Assembly: GCA_001999425.1 (NCBI GenBank)
Contig: MLHP01000042.1
Location: forward strand, 1 to 35,689
Source of the DNA: Rodentibacter genomosp. 2
GTDB taxonomy: Bacteria; Pseudomonadota; Gammaproteobacteria; Enterobacterales; Pasteurellaceae
DNA length: 35,689 bases
Direction of reading: 5' to 3'
The position numbers and the translations under genes are program-made. Of the stretch, positions 1-8,329 are shown one piece after another (positions within the stretch are counted from its first letter, which is position 1; each line of letters begins with the position of its first letter). Below the pieces are notes generated by a model, which was given only the letters and a program-made list of their open reading frames with translations, made no database searches and was not told the origin of the DNA.

Positions 1-1
1 T

Positions 2-484
2 GGGGTGAAGTCAAATACCTTACAGACGCAACAAGCTGTTCAACCACAAGAAAAGCAAGCCCCTATTATTGAAGCGTTTGGTGTGCGTGTAGAGCAGGAA
101 TTTATTTGCTTTAGCTTAAACCCGTTACCGGAACATACCCAGCCTGCAAAAATTGAGTTGGGAGAGGTGGAGCGGAACGCTTTTGAACGCAGTAAGTGGC
201 TCAATACAAAATCGACGTTAAAAAATATGGTGTTAGACTATTTTGACGAAATTGATTTAGATATCATTGACAAATGGTTAGAAAATGCAAAATCGCGTAA
301 CATAGCACAATCTCAACGTGAATACTGGTTTTATTTAGTCGGTCGTGTAATTGCCGAAAATAATGGATTGAACTATTTCAGCCTGCTTGAACAGCTATGG
401 CAAAAAACACAGTTTTCAACAACAAATTTACTTGAAACACTAATGAATAATCTCATTGAGAAAGAAAATGAAGATGAAAGATAG
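2..484 (+). CDS. C-terminal part of a probable T6SS effector adaptor (DUF4123-like?), 5' end outside window
   Basis: The reading frame is open to the left edge of the window, so this is probably the C-terminal ~160 residues of a longer protein. The GTG at 5 is only the first possible start in view and has no visible ribosome binding site. The visible part is acidic, probably helical and cytosolic, with no membrane segment or cysteine motif. I do not recognise a domain in it. The gene overlaps the start of the downstream VasX-type effector by about 11 nt, so the two are probably translationally coupled. In T6SS effector operons that position is commonly held by a DUF4123 adaptor that loads the effector onto VgrG, and DUF4123 proteins often have a poorly conserved C-terminal half. 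The adaptor assignment therefore rests on context. It could also be another effector chaperone or the tail of a VgrG-associated protein. Confidence 0.5.
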   Translation, partial: GVKSNTLQTQQAVQPQEKQAPIIEAFGVRVEQEFICFSLNPLPEHTQPAKIELGEVERNAFERSKWLNTKSTLKNMVLDYFDEIDLDIIDKWLENAKSRNIAQSQREYWFYLVGRVIAENNGLNYFSLLEQLWQKTQFSTTNLLETLMNNLIEKENEDER

Positions 485-3443
485 CACGCAGACCAAACAA
501 ACTAAACCTAAAATGAAGCTTGATGTTGCTAAAATTAATCAAGCCGCTCAAGAATTGTCAGACGGACACAGCAAATGTGAATTACCGATTATCCCCCTTT
601 ATCCGGTGCGTTACGGATTAAGTATCGATTATTTAGCGCAGGCAAGAGCGGGAAATATAAAAAACTTATCTGAGATCGCACCTGCCGGTATCGGGCAATC
701 AGAGGTACACTCACTGATGCAACTTCGCCAAGGTTTTGTCTATATCTATGCACATACCAAACACCGTTTATTTTCTACTGATGATAAAGGCAAATGGCTG
801 GTTTTTCGCTATGTCACCCATAGTGACGATATAAATAGTGCGAGTGAATTTGAACAACTAAGCGACTATCAAAATGCCGGATTAAACGCCTCTTTCTTAC
901 TTTGTAAATGGGGTGAAAAAGGTGCCAATGGAAATTGGACATTAGGTAAAATAGACACCTCAAAATATCCTTGTATGACTAACACAATAAGTTTCAATAC
1001 CGCATTTGTCGATAAAGATGTTGATATTGTCGATATTGCTTATAGTGAGTATATGTGGTCGTCAGAGATCATTGAACGCGTTGAAAAAGACGATAAATTA
1101 CGACAGATAGTCATGACAACGGTCAATGTCAGCGCGCCGGAAAAACATTCGGCGCCGTTAAAAGACCTCAATATACATGTATTGGAATATCAATCTCTTA
1201 ATAAATCAAACGATTTATCCGAGCAAACGCAAAGTTGGTACACAAAACTCAAAAATACAGCTATCCCTAGTGCTTTATCCGGTTTTCCTGATTACAAAGA
1301 AACGGGATTGATGGTTGCGTTGCAGGATGTTGTCGGTGAAATGCATGAATTACAAAAACTCATCATTGATTTTACGGAAAAACAAAAAGCCTACTACGCC
1401 CGTTATGCCTATCCGATAACTATCGGCAATATTATTGACCCGAAAATTGGCTATGATATCAAAGGAAAAGACTATCCATTTAAGGAACAAGAGCGGGTAA
1501 TTGAACAAAAAGGCGTGCGGGATGGGTTGGTGAGTGAATTTAACAGCAAAATGACGGCATTGTTAAAAGAACCCTTTGAACGTTATGAAAAACCGGCAGG
1601 CGAATTGGTGAAGCAAGTGATACAACTGGCACAACGAGCTTCGTTTCAAGAATTTTTCAATATTTCTGACGATATTATTGGTTATGCTCCGCTAGAAAAC
1701 GGTATTGACCGTGGTTTTTATGTGTTTTATCGTTTACTGTCGGATTTAACCTATGGCTTGGAATGCACCTCTAACGGTGTTGAGCTATTAGAAAATTTGT
1801 TTAGTGATGATGCGGTACCCGCCAATAATTCCCCAACTACAATAGGCTGGCTAAAAGAACACAGTAAAAAAGTGACTGATGCCGTGTATGGGATGGCAAT
1901 GAAAATACTTCCTCCTCAGCAACGCCATCATATATTAAAAGGCTATTTTCGAGGTATGGAGCATGTGTATCTGAACAGCGGACGTACGGTGGCAAATTTA
2001 GCGGCATTAAGAAAAATACAGTTTGATAAGGTAATGGCGATTTATGGTTGGGATGAGAAAAAATTAATCAAAAATGTCGATTATTTCTTTGCCGAAGTGG
2101 CGGACAAGCAGATAGATAGGCTGATAAAGGAAGAACGTTCACGACAGTATAATCACCGCCGAGGCAATGGCGGTAAGAAAGCCATTAAAAGAGAACTCCG
2201 CCAAATCAAACAAGACTTAATCAATTATCGGCGAATTACCCTTGATGAAATTCGAGATTTGGAAACCCGCATACAGCTTAGCGAACGCTATTATGGTTTT
2301 AGCGGTGTATTGGCGATTTATGCGGGGATACTATCATTAAATAATGATTTAACCGTACCGAGAAAGTTGGCACGCACGGCAGCGGGCAGACTGGCGTTAG
2401 ACCCGGTGGTAGTCAAAACTACGGCGATACTGGATATTTCGGTGGGAACAGCGGATACGGCGTATGCCTTGAAATTAATCGGCAAGCCGGGGGCGGGGAT
2501 GAATGTGTTAAGAAATCTCAGCGGCGCATCGGCACGTTCGGTATTGATTGGTGTTCGGGCATTGGCTTATACGGGGGCTGCTGTGGTTGGGGGATTATTA
2601 ACTTCACTTATTGCCTTTGGCGGATTAAGAGAGGCGATCGCTAATGAGGATAAGGTATCAATCGTAGCGAACAGTGCGATCATGCTTTCGGGAGTGATGC
2701 TCGGACTTAGTGTTATTAAGCTTTCAATATTGCCAACTTTAGGTCCTATCGGTTGGGTGATTTTGCTGGTAGCTACTGCTTCAATATTTTTGTGGGGTTC
2801 AACACCGTTAGAAACTTGGGTAAAAAAAGGTTTTTGGGGTAAAAAAGATTATTTTTATTGGAGTGAAAAGCGTGATGATGTTAATAATCAAATCCAGCGT
2901 GCAGAAATTTTAGCTAATGAGGAAATCGCAGAAATAGCCGAGCAGCACATTGCAAGACTGGAGTTGATTACTATCGGTCAGGTAGATGCCATATCTGGTG
3001 GCGGACTACCAATGAATAAACAGATTGAAGATTATATGTTAATTAGCAAGGGTTTTGAAAAAGAACTCTATGAATATGAGATTCAAGCGGGATTAAAAAT
3101 CAGTAAAATCAGTCAAGGTTATTACCGTATTACCTGTGCCGAATTTAGACGCACCGAGCCGACTACTCATAATCTGGTGATTAACCTGTATGAATGGGGT
3201 TCCGCTCAAGCACGCCCGATTAAACGGTTTTATGCAGGATCTTCCGGAGAGGTTACATTTTATCTTGCCGAAAATAATATTCATATCAAAGAGGTGCGTA
3301 TTACTGCGGAGTTTACGGATAAGGAAGGTGGCACCTTTGAGGATGTCTATTTCAGCGAGGAGTTCCAAAATAAAACGAAGGAAATCCAACAACAAGCACA
3401 GGCTGTGATAGAAAATGCACTAGATGAAGGCTATTCGGAGTAA
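474..3443 (+). CDS. VasX-type polymorphic T6SS effector, putative membrane-disrupting toxin
   Basis: This large protein (~989 aa from ATG 474) probably acts as an antibacterial T6SS effector. Residues ~30-210 fit the VasX N-terminal region: an early LPIIPLYPVRYGLS segment, then LRQGFVYIY and a GKWLVFRYV strand, the usual 'proline-VRY ... rqGyvYvY' pattern. A long helical region (~270-600) follows. Hydrophobic segments lie near residues 606-624, 696-716, 735-752 and 753-774, as in pore-forming VasX-like or BTH_I2691-like effectors. The last 112 residues (878-989) form a probable beta-rich soluble domain that is duplicated three more times downstream. No catalytic motif was seen. Possible starts are TTG 456, ATG 468 and ATG 474; 474 has the best spacing from GAGAAAG at 458-464. 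The gene ends 3 nt before the first immunity-like gene, and GGAG at the end of the effector serves as that gene's ribosome binding site. The toxin mechanism is inferred from architecture. Confidence 0.82.
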   Translation: MKDSTQTKQTKPKMKLDVAKINQAAQELSDGHSKCELPIIPLYPVRYGLSIDYLAQARAGNIKNLSEIAPAGIGQSEVHSLMQLRQGFVYIYAHTKHRLFSTDDKGKWLVFRYVTHSDDINSASEFEQLSDYQNAGLNASFLLCKWGEKGANGNWTLGKIDTSKYPCMTNTISFNTAFVDKDVDIVDIAYSEYMWSSEIIERVEKDDKLRQIVMTTVNVSAPEKHSAPLKDLNIHVLEYQSLNKSNDLSEQTQSWYTKLKNTAIPSALSGFPDYKETGLMVALQDVVGEMHELQKLIIDFTEKQKAYYARYAYPITIGNIIDPKIGYDIKGKDYPFKEQERVIEQKGVRDGLVSEFNSKMTALLKEPFERYEKPAGELVKQVIQLAQRASFQEFFNISDDIIGYAPLENGIDRGFYVFYRLLSDLTYGLECTSNGVELLENLFSDDAVPANNSPTTIGWLKEHSKKVTDAVYGMAMKILPPQQRHHILKGYFRGMEHVYLNSGRTVANLAALRKIQFDKVMAIYGWDEKKLIKNVDYFFAEVADKQIDRLIKEERSRQYNHRRGNGGKKAIKRELRQIKQDLINYRRITLDEIRDLETRIQLSERYYGFSGVLAIYAGILSLNNDLTVPRKLARTAAGRLALDPVVVKTTAILDISVGTADTAYALKLIGKPGAGMNVLRNLSGASARSVLIGVRALAYTGAAVVGGLLTSLIAFGGLREAIANEDKVSIVANSAIMLSGVMLGLSVIKLSILPTLGPIGWVILLVATASIFLWGSTPLETWVKKGFWGKKDYFYWSEKRDDVNNQIQRAEILANEEIAEIAEQHIARLELITIGQVDAISGGGLPMNKQIEDYMLISKGFEKELYEYEIQAGLKISKISQGYYRITCAEFRRTEPTTHNLVINLYEWGSAQARPIKRFYAGSSGEVTFYLAENNIHIKEVRITAEFTDKEGGTFEDVYFSEEFQNKTKEIQQQAQAVIENALDEGYSE

Positions 3444-3446
3444 GTA

Positions 3447-4607
3447 ATGCAAAATGAATTAACAAAGAAAGAGCAACGTTTAATGCGCCACTGGTTTAGA
3501 AAAACCGATGAAAATACCATTGAAATAAAGGAAAAAAAATGGGGATTTGTTAAGGTCTTTTTTATAGCTCTAATTGTTGGTTGGATTTATTATGATTTTA
3601 TTGATCCTCGTTATCAAGCACTTACCATACAAGAACTAAAATTTGCATTCCAACCTGAAAGTCGGTTTCAAAAAGAGTTTTCTAGGATAGAAGATGACAA
3701 TAATCCTAATTATACAAGGTTTGGAGAAACTAAAAATGAATATATGGCTCGGATGTGGGAGCGTCATAAAGGAGATATTTGGATTGGTTATTTTGCTGTT
3801 GGTAAATATGTTCTTGTTTTGCTCTGTTTCCTTCGTCCGACCAAACGCCGAGTACGTTTCGACCGTAAGCGAGGTATTATTTATACTTACATTAATAACA
3901 AGTTTTATTTAACGGAAGTGAATAAACTTATGCGACCATTTCCGGAATATTTTGCTTTTATGGGCGGAATGGTTAGTTTTTGGGTACACCCATATCAACA
4001 AGCAAAATACTTTGCTAATGCAATTAGGGGCTCTCAGATAGTTGTTTCAGACTATACCATGTGGCTACCCATGATTTTTATGATGTTGCCGGGTATGTAT
4101 CAACGCAGTAAAGGCGCAGTGCTTAAACGGTTTTTAGTGGAATTTATGAATCCCGATACGCCACCGGAGCGTATTGCAAGTATGATGAAAGCGTTGGAGA
4201 CCCGCCCGAGTATTTGTGAATATCTCGAAAAGATTTTATTCGGTTGGATTGACGGTGGGTTATATTGCCGTAGGTTGCCGAAAGATGAAATATTAGAAAA
4301 AGAGATTGAACGCTATTTTGCCGAACAAGCCCCGCATATCGAGGCACTTCCTTCATTTGAAATGGGGAGTTATGAAGAAAGTTTGGAATTACAATGGAAA
4401 TTCAAGAATATGAAAATTATTTCGGTGGAGGAGAATATTAAAGCGGGTTATGGGGTGATGCCTTGTCCGAATTTATATGCTTACCCGATTCGTTCATTAC
4501 ACCGTAATCGATTTGGTATTGCTTGGGGGAATGAGGCAGGGGATGTCGAGCAATTTCCTAAACCGGTGGGCAAATGGAAAAGTCGAAAACTAAAGAATAA
4601 GAAATAG
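3447..4607 (+). CDS. Putative immunity membrane protein, copy 1 (type A), cognate to the effector
   Basis: This 386-aa protein directly follows the effector (3-nt gap), so it is the best candidate for its cognate immunity protein. It has a basic N-terminus (LTKKEQRLMRHWFRKTD), a membrane segment at ~33-52, a hydrophilic segment at ~53-108 and a second membrane segment at ~109-128. A conserved block follows (RVRFDRKRGIIYTYINNKF, then LTEVNKLMRPFPEYFAF). A weaker hydrophobic stretch lies near 150-175, and WLPMIFMMLPGMYQ near 205-218. The C-terminal half looks soluble. With the basic N-terminus inside, the 53-108 loop would face the periplasm, where a pore-forming effector would arrive. The core may match DUF6708, but that is from memory. 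Membrane immunity proteins are expected for VasX-type toxins. Role inferred from position, topology and multiplicity. Confidence 0.78.
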   Translation: MQNELTKKEQRLMRHWFRKTDENTIEIKEKKWGFVKVFFIALIVGWIYYDFIDPRYQALTIQELKFAFQPESRFQKEFSRIEDDNNPNYTRFGETKNEYMARMWERHKGDIWIGYFAVGKYVLVLLCFLRPTKRRVRFDRKRGIIYTYINNKFYLTEVNKLMRPFPEYFAFMGGMVSFWVHPYQQAKYFANAIRGSQIVVSDYTMWLPMIFMMLPGMYQRSKGAVLKRFLVEFMNPDTPPERIASMMKALETRPSICEYLEKILFGWIDGGLYCRRLPKDEILEKEIERYFAEQAPHIEALPSFEMGSYEESLELQWKFKNMKIISVEENIKAGYGVMPCPNLYAYPIRSLHRNRFGIAWGNEAGDVEQFPKPVGKWKSRKLKNKK

Positions 4608-4621
4608 TGATATTTTACCTA

Positions 4622-4690
4622 AAAATGCGGTTAACATTTTGAGTGTTTTTTTAAGAGTAAGAAACACCAAAAAAAAATGACCGCACTTTT
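4622..4690 (+). terminator. Uptake-signal pair at cassette 1/2 boundary (left arm decayed)
   Basis: A left arm AAAAATGCGGT (one base off the uptake core AAAAGTGCGGT) faces a perfect right arm ACCGCACTTTT at 4680-4690, about 48 nt apart. The intervening segment (GAGTGTTTTTTTAAGAGTAAG...) is shared with the 2/3 and 3/4 boundaries. The wide loop and the mismatch make this a weak terminator at best. Confidence 0.5.
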
Positions 4691-4708
4691 GTTTTCACAA
4701 GGAACAGC

Positions 4709-5047
4709 AAAATCAGCCAAGGTTATTACCGTATTAGCTGTGCCGAATTTAGACGTACAGAGCCAACCACACATAATCTGGTCATTAACCTGTATCAATG
4801 GGGTTCAGCTCAAGCACAACCGATTAAACGGTTTTATGCAGGATCTTCCGGAGAGGTTACATTTTATCTTGCCGAAAATAATATTCATATCAAAGAGGTG
4901 CGTATTACTGCGGAGTTTACGGATAAGGAAGGCGGCACCTTTGAGGATGTCTATTTCAGCGAGGAGTTTGAAAATAAAACGAAAGAACTCCAACAACAAG
5001 CGCAAGCTGCAATGAAAAAAGCAATGGATGAAGGCTATTCGGAGTAA
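4709..5047 (+). pseudogene. Orphan effector tail 2 (last 112 codons, no start)
   Basis: This is a 339-nt, in-frame copy of the final 112 codons of the effector. It begins at the same AAAATCAG motif as position 3105 and ends in the same DEGYSE-stop. Compared with the intact effector it differs in only a few residues (for example FENKTKELQQQAQAAMKKAM near the end). The frame is closed upstream by TAA at 4658-4660, and no in-frame ATG, GTG or TTG lies between, so it cannot be translated conventionally as a separate protein. A shared segment, TTTTGTTTTCACAAGGAAC (about 4687-4705), precedes all three orphans but not the effector. Its end supplies the GGAG ribosome binding site for the next immunity gene. 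It is probably a remnant of a displaced or duplicated effector. Confidence 0.8.
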
Positions 5048-5050
5048 GTA

Positions 5051-6244
5051 ATGCAAAATGAATTAACAAAGAAAGAACAACGCTTAATGCGCCGTTGGTT
5101 TAGAAAAACCGATTCAAATACTATCGAATTGAAAGAAAAACGTTGGGCGGCAGTTAAGATAGTGTTAGGAATAATTCTTATTGCGAGTATTTATTATAAT
5201 TTCATAGATCCTCGCTACAAAGAAATGACTTGGCGTGATTTAGAATTAACTTTTCAACCGGATAAATGGGCAGAAAAACAATATGAATATGAAGTATCTG
5301 ATGAAGATCCGAATGTAACAAGATGGGGAGAAAGCAAAGAAGAATTTCTTATATCGATGAAAGAACATCGAAGAGAGAAAGCCGGTTTGATTATTGGCTA
5401 TATTTATTTTCTTACAAGCCTATATATTTTCTCTCTTGTTTATTTTCTTTGGCCTGCTAAACGTCGAGTACGTTTTGATCGTAAGCGAGGCATTATTTAC
5501 ACCTATGTGAATAACAATTTTTATTTAACCGAGGTTAATAAATTAATGCGTCCGTTACCCGAATATTTTGCATTTGTAGGTGGTGCATTATTTTTTTGGG
5601 TACATCCATATCAACAGGCAAAACATTTTGCTAATTTTAGAGGTGGCTCACAAATGATTGTGTCAGACCGCACCATGTGGCTACCGATGATTTTTATGAT
5701 TTTTATGCTCTCCCCAAAAATGTACCAACATAGTAAAGGCGCTGTACTTAAACGCTTTTTAGTGGAGTTTATGAACCCGCATACGCCACCGGAACGCATT
5801 GCAAGTATGATGAAAGCACTGGAAACCCGTCCAAGTATTTTTGAATGCCTAGAAAAGATTTTATTTGGTTGGATAGACGGTGGCTTATACTGCCGTAAAT
5901 TACCGAAAGACGAAGTGTTGGAAAAAGAAATTGAACGTTATTTTACCGAACAAGCCCCTCATATCACGGCACTTCCTGCATTTGAGATGGGAACCTATGA
6001 AGAAGGGATGAGATTAAAGTGGAAATTTAAAAATATGAAGATTATCTCGCAGGAGGAAAATATCAAAGCGGGCTATGGTATCGTACCCTGCCCTCAGTTA
6101 TATGAATATCCGATTCTTTCATTACACTACAACCGATTCGGTATTGCTTGGGGAAATGAGGCAGGGGATGTCGAGCCTTGCGCTAAACCACCCAAACCAA
6201 ATAAATGGAAAACTCAGAAACTCAAGTACAGGAATAAGAAATAG
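5051..6244 (+). CDS. Putative immunity membrane protein, copy 2 (type B)
   Basis: A 397-aa paralogue of the first immunity-like gene with the same layout: basic N-terminus, membrane segment ~33-52 (AAVKIVLGIILIASIYYNFI), variable loop, second membrane segment ~115-135, RVRFDRKRGIIYTYVNNNF block and soluble C-terminal half. Type B markers are RPLPEYFAFVGGALFFWVHP, FRGGSQMIVSDRTMWLP, FMIFMLSPKMYQHSKG, the GTYEEGMRLKWKF tail and a C-terminus ending PKPNKWKTQKLKYRNKK. Its loop (DLELTFQPDKWAEKQYEYE...) is unlike copies 3 and 4. ATG 5051 lies 3 nt after the orphan tail stop, with GGAG from the tail as ribosome binding site. There is no intact effector directly upstream, so it may protect against an effector carried by other strains. 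Confidence 0.75.
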   Translation: MQNELTKKEQRLMRRWFRKTDSNTIELKEKRWAAVKIVLGIILIASIYYNFIDPRYKEMTWRDLELTFQPDKWAEKQYEYEVSDEDPNVTRWGESKEEFLISMKEHRREKAGLIIGYIYFLTSLYIFSLVYFLWPAKRRVRFDRKRGIIYTYVNNNFYLTEVNKLMRPLPEYFAFVGGALFFWVHPYQQAKHFANFRGGSQMIVSDRTMWLPMIFMIFMLSPKMYQHSKGAVLKRFLVEFMNPHTPPERIASMMKALETRPSIFECLEKILFGWIDGGLYCRKLPKDEVLEKEIERYFTEQAPHITALPAFEMGTYEEGMRLKWKFKNMKIISQEENIKAGYGIVPCPQLYEYPILSLHYNRFGIAWGNEAGDVEPCAKPPKPNKWKTQKLKYRNKK

Positions 6245-6263
6245 TTATATCTTATATAAAAAT

Positions 6264-6332
6264 AAAAGTGCGGTTAAAATTTTGAGTGTTTTTGTAAGAG
6301 TAAGAAATACCGAGAAAAATGACCGCACTTTT
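6264..6332 (+). terminator. Head-to-head uptake-signal pair at cassette 2/3 boundary
   Basis: AAAAGTGCGGT at 6264-6274 and ACCGCACTTTT at 6322-6332 are perfect inverted arms separated by ~47 nt. Each is a consensus Hin-type uptake signal core. The right arm is followed by GTTTTC. The pair could form a weak rho-independent terminator and also tags the cassette for DNA uptake. Confidence 0.6.
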
Positions 6333-6350
6333 GTTTTCACAAGGAACAGC

Positions 6351-6689
6351 AAAATCAGCCAAGGTTATTACCGTATTAGCTGTGCCGAATTTAGACGTAC
6401 AGAGCCAACCACACATAATCTGGTCATTAACCTGTATCAATGGGGTTCAGCTCAAGCACAACCGATTAAACGGTTTTATGCAGGAGCTCCCAGTGAAGTC
6501 ACATTTTATCTTGCCGAGAATAATATCCACATAGAAGATATTCGTATTATTGCGGAGTTTACGGATAAGGAAGGCGGCACCTTTGAGGATGTCTATTTCA
6601 GCGAGGAGTTTCAAAATAAAACGAAGGAAATCCAACAACAAGCACAGGCTGTGATGGAAAAAGCAATAGAAGAAGGTTATTCGGAGTAA
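6351..6689 (+). pseudogene. Orphan effector tail 3 (last 112 codons)
   Basis: A third 339-nt copy of the effector's 3' end, in frame to ...EEGYSE-stop. It is the most diverged copy in the middle (APSEVTFYLAENNIHIEDIRIIAEF against SSGEVTF...IKEVRITAEF in the effector), yet has no frameshift or stop. The frame is open back into the upstream immunity gene, to about 6075, only because that gene is read there in another frame. There is no start with a credible ribosome binding site. The copy ends with GGAGTAA, which gives the ribosome binding site of the next immunity gene. Confidence 0.8.
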
Positions 6690-6692
6690 ATG

Positions 6693-7874
6693 ATGCAAAA
6701 CGAGTTAACAAAAAAAGAGCAGCGCCTAATGCGCCGCTGGTTTAGAAAAACTGATGAAAATACCATTGAATTGAAAGAAAAACGCTGGGCGGCTGTAAAA
6801 ATTGTCTTAATTATATTGGCAATAACTGCTATTTATTACAATTTTATTGATCCTCGCTACACAAATATGACCAAAACTCATATTTATGCAGCATTCCTAC
6901 CCGAGGTGTGGTCTGAAAGAGAATATTCTAAAGTGGTCTCTATTTCAAACCCTAATGTTACTCGCTGGGGAGAACCTAAAGAGGTATATATACTTGAGGC
7001 TGATGAAACCCGTAAAGAAGAAAGATGGTGGGGGTACATCACTGTTGGCAAATATATTCTCTTTCTCATCTACTGCCTCTGGCCAACCAAACGTAGAGTC
7101 CGTTTTGACCGCAAACGAGGCATTATTTACACCTATGTGAATAACAAATTTTATTTAACCGAAGTTAATAAATTAATGCGTCCATTACCCGAATATTTTG
7201 CATTTGTAGGTGGTGCATTATTTTTTTGGGTACACCCATATCAACAAGCAAAACATTTTGCTAATTTTAGAGGCGGCTCACAAATGATTGTGTCAGACCG
7301 CACCATGTGGCTACCGATGATTTTTATGATTTTTATGCTCTCCCCAAAAATGTACCAACATAGTAAAGGCGCGGTGCTTAAACGCTTTTTAGTGGAGTTT
7401 ATGAACCCGCATACGCCACCGGAACGCATTGCAAGCATGATGAAAGCACTGGAAACCCGCCCGAGTATTTTTGAATACCTAGAAAAGATTTTATTCGGTT
7501 GGATAGACGGTGGGTTATATTGCCGTAGGTTGCCGAAAGATGAAATATTAGAAAAAGAGATTGAACGCTATTTTGCCGAACAAGCACCGCATATTAAGGC
7601 ACTTCCTTCATTTGAAATGGGAACCTATGAAGAAGGGATGAGATTAAAGTGGAAATTCAAAAATATGAAGATTATTTCGGTGGAGGAGAATATCAAAGCG
7701 GGCTATGGTATCGTACCCTGCCCTCAGTTATATGAATATCCGATTCTTTCATTACACTACAACCGATTTGGTATTGCTTGGGGAAATGAGGCAAGAGATG
7801 TAGAGCCTTGTGCTAAACCACCCAAACCAAATAAATGGAAAACTCAGAAACTCAAGTACAGGAATAAGAAATAG
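6693..7874 (+). CDS. Putative immunity membrane protein, copy 3 (type B with A-like segment)
   Basis: About 393 aa. The start at ATG 6693 is homologous to copies 1 and 2; an extra ATG at 6690 abuts the upstream stop. The protein has membrane segments at ~33-52 and ~107-127. The loop between them (THIYAAFLPEVWSEREYSK...ADETRKEERWWGY) closely resembles that of copy 4. The centre (GGALFFWVHP, FRGGSQMIVSDRTMWLP, FMLSPKMYQHSKG) and extreme C-terminus are type B, as in copy 2. The stretch EYLEKILFGWIDGGLYCRR through AEQAPHIKALPSFEMG matches type A copies 1 and 4. This B-A-B pattern points to gene conversion within the array. Role inferred from the family and location. Confidence 0.75.
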   Translation: MQNELTKKEQRLMRRWFRKTDENTIELKEKRWAAVKIVLIILAITAIYYNFIDPRYTNMTKTHIYAAFLPEVWSEREYSKVVSISNPNVTRWGEPKEVYILEADETRKEERWWGYITVGKYILFLIYCLWPTKRRVRFDRKRGIIYTYVNNKFYLTEVNKLMRPLPEYFAFVGGALFFWVHPYQQAKHFANFRGGSQMIVSDRTMWLPMIFMIFMLSPKMYQHSKGAVLKRFLVEFMNPHTPPERIASMMKALETRPSIFEYLEKILFGWIDGGLYCRRLPKDEILEKEIERYFAEQAPHIKALPSFEMGTYEEGMRLKWKFKNMKIISVEENIKAGYGIVPCPQLYEYPILSLHYNRFGIAWGNEARDVEPCAKPPKPNKWKTQKLKYRNKK

Positions 7875-7900
7875 TTATCCTATCTAAATTAACTCTTGGT

Positions 7901-7969
7901 AAAAGTGCGGTTAAAATTTTGAGTGTTTTTGTAACGGTAAGAAATACCAAGAAAAATGACCGCACTTTT
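7901..7969 (+). terminator. Head-to-head uptake-signal pair at cassette 3/4 boundary
   Basis: AAAAGTGCGGT near 7901-7911 and ACCGCACTTTT at 7959-7969 are inverted arms around ~47 nt that are nearly identical to the spacer of the 2/3 boundary. Both arms are uptake signal cores. Possible weak terminator. Confidence 0.6.
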
Positions 7970-7987
7970 GTTTTCACAAGGAACAGC

Positions 7988-8326
7988 AAAATCAGCCAAG
8001 GTTATTATCGCATTCGCTGTGCCGAATTTAGACACACCGAGCCGACTACTCATAATTTGGTGATTAACCTGTATCAATGGGGATCCGCTCAGGCACAGCC
8101 GATTAAACGGTTTTATGCAGGATCTTCCGGAGAGGTTACATTCTATCTTGCCGAAAATAATATTCATATCAAAGAGGTGCGTATTGTTGCGGAGTTTACC
8201 GATAAGGAAGGCGGCACCTTTGAGGATGTCTATTTCAGCGAGGAGTTTCAAAATAAAACGAAGGAAATTCAACAACGAGCCCAAGCCGCAATGGAAAAAG
8301 CAATAGAGGAAGGTTATTCGGAGTAA
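7988..8326 (+). pseudogene. Orphan effector tail 4 (last 112 codons)
   Basis: The fourth 339-nt copy of the effector 3' end, in frame to EEGYSE-stop. It is very close to the intact effector tail (SSGEVTFYLAENNIHIKEV) with a few changes (YYRIRCAEFRHTEP, IQQRAQAAMEKAI). The frame extends upstream to a TTG at 7919 inside the uptake-signal spacer, but no Shine-Dalgarno sequence precedes that codon. I read it as an untranslated remnant that contributes the ribosome binding site of immunity copy 4. Confidence 0.78.
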
Positions 8327-8329
8327 ATG

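Noticed and set aside
4677..5015. A 112-aa frame starting at ATG 4677 in the uptake signal
   Set aside because: It reads the orphan tail in the wrong frame; the effector-homologous frame is another one.
6075..6689. A 204-aa frame joining the end of immunity copy 2 to effector tail 3
   Set aside because: Its first half is immunity copy 2 read in the wrong frame and its ATG has no ribosome binding site; only the tail part has homology.
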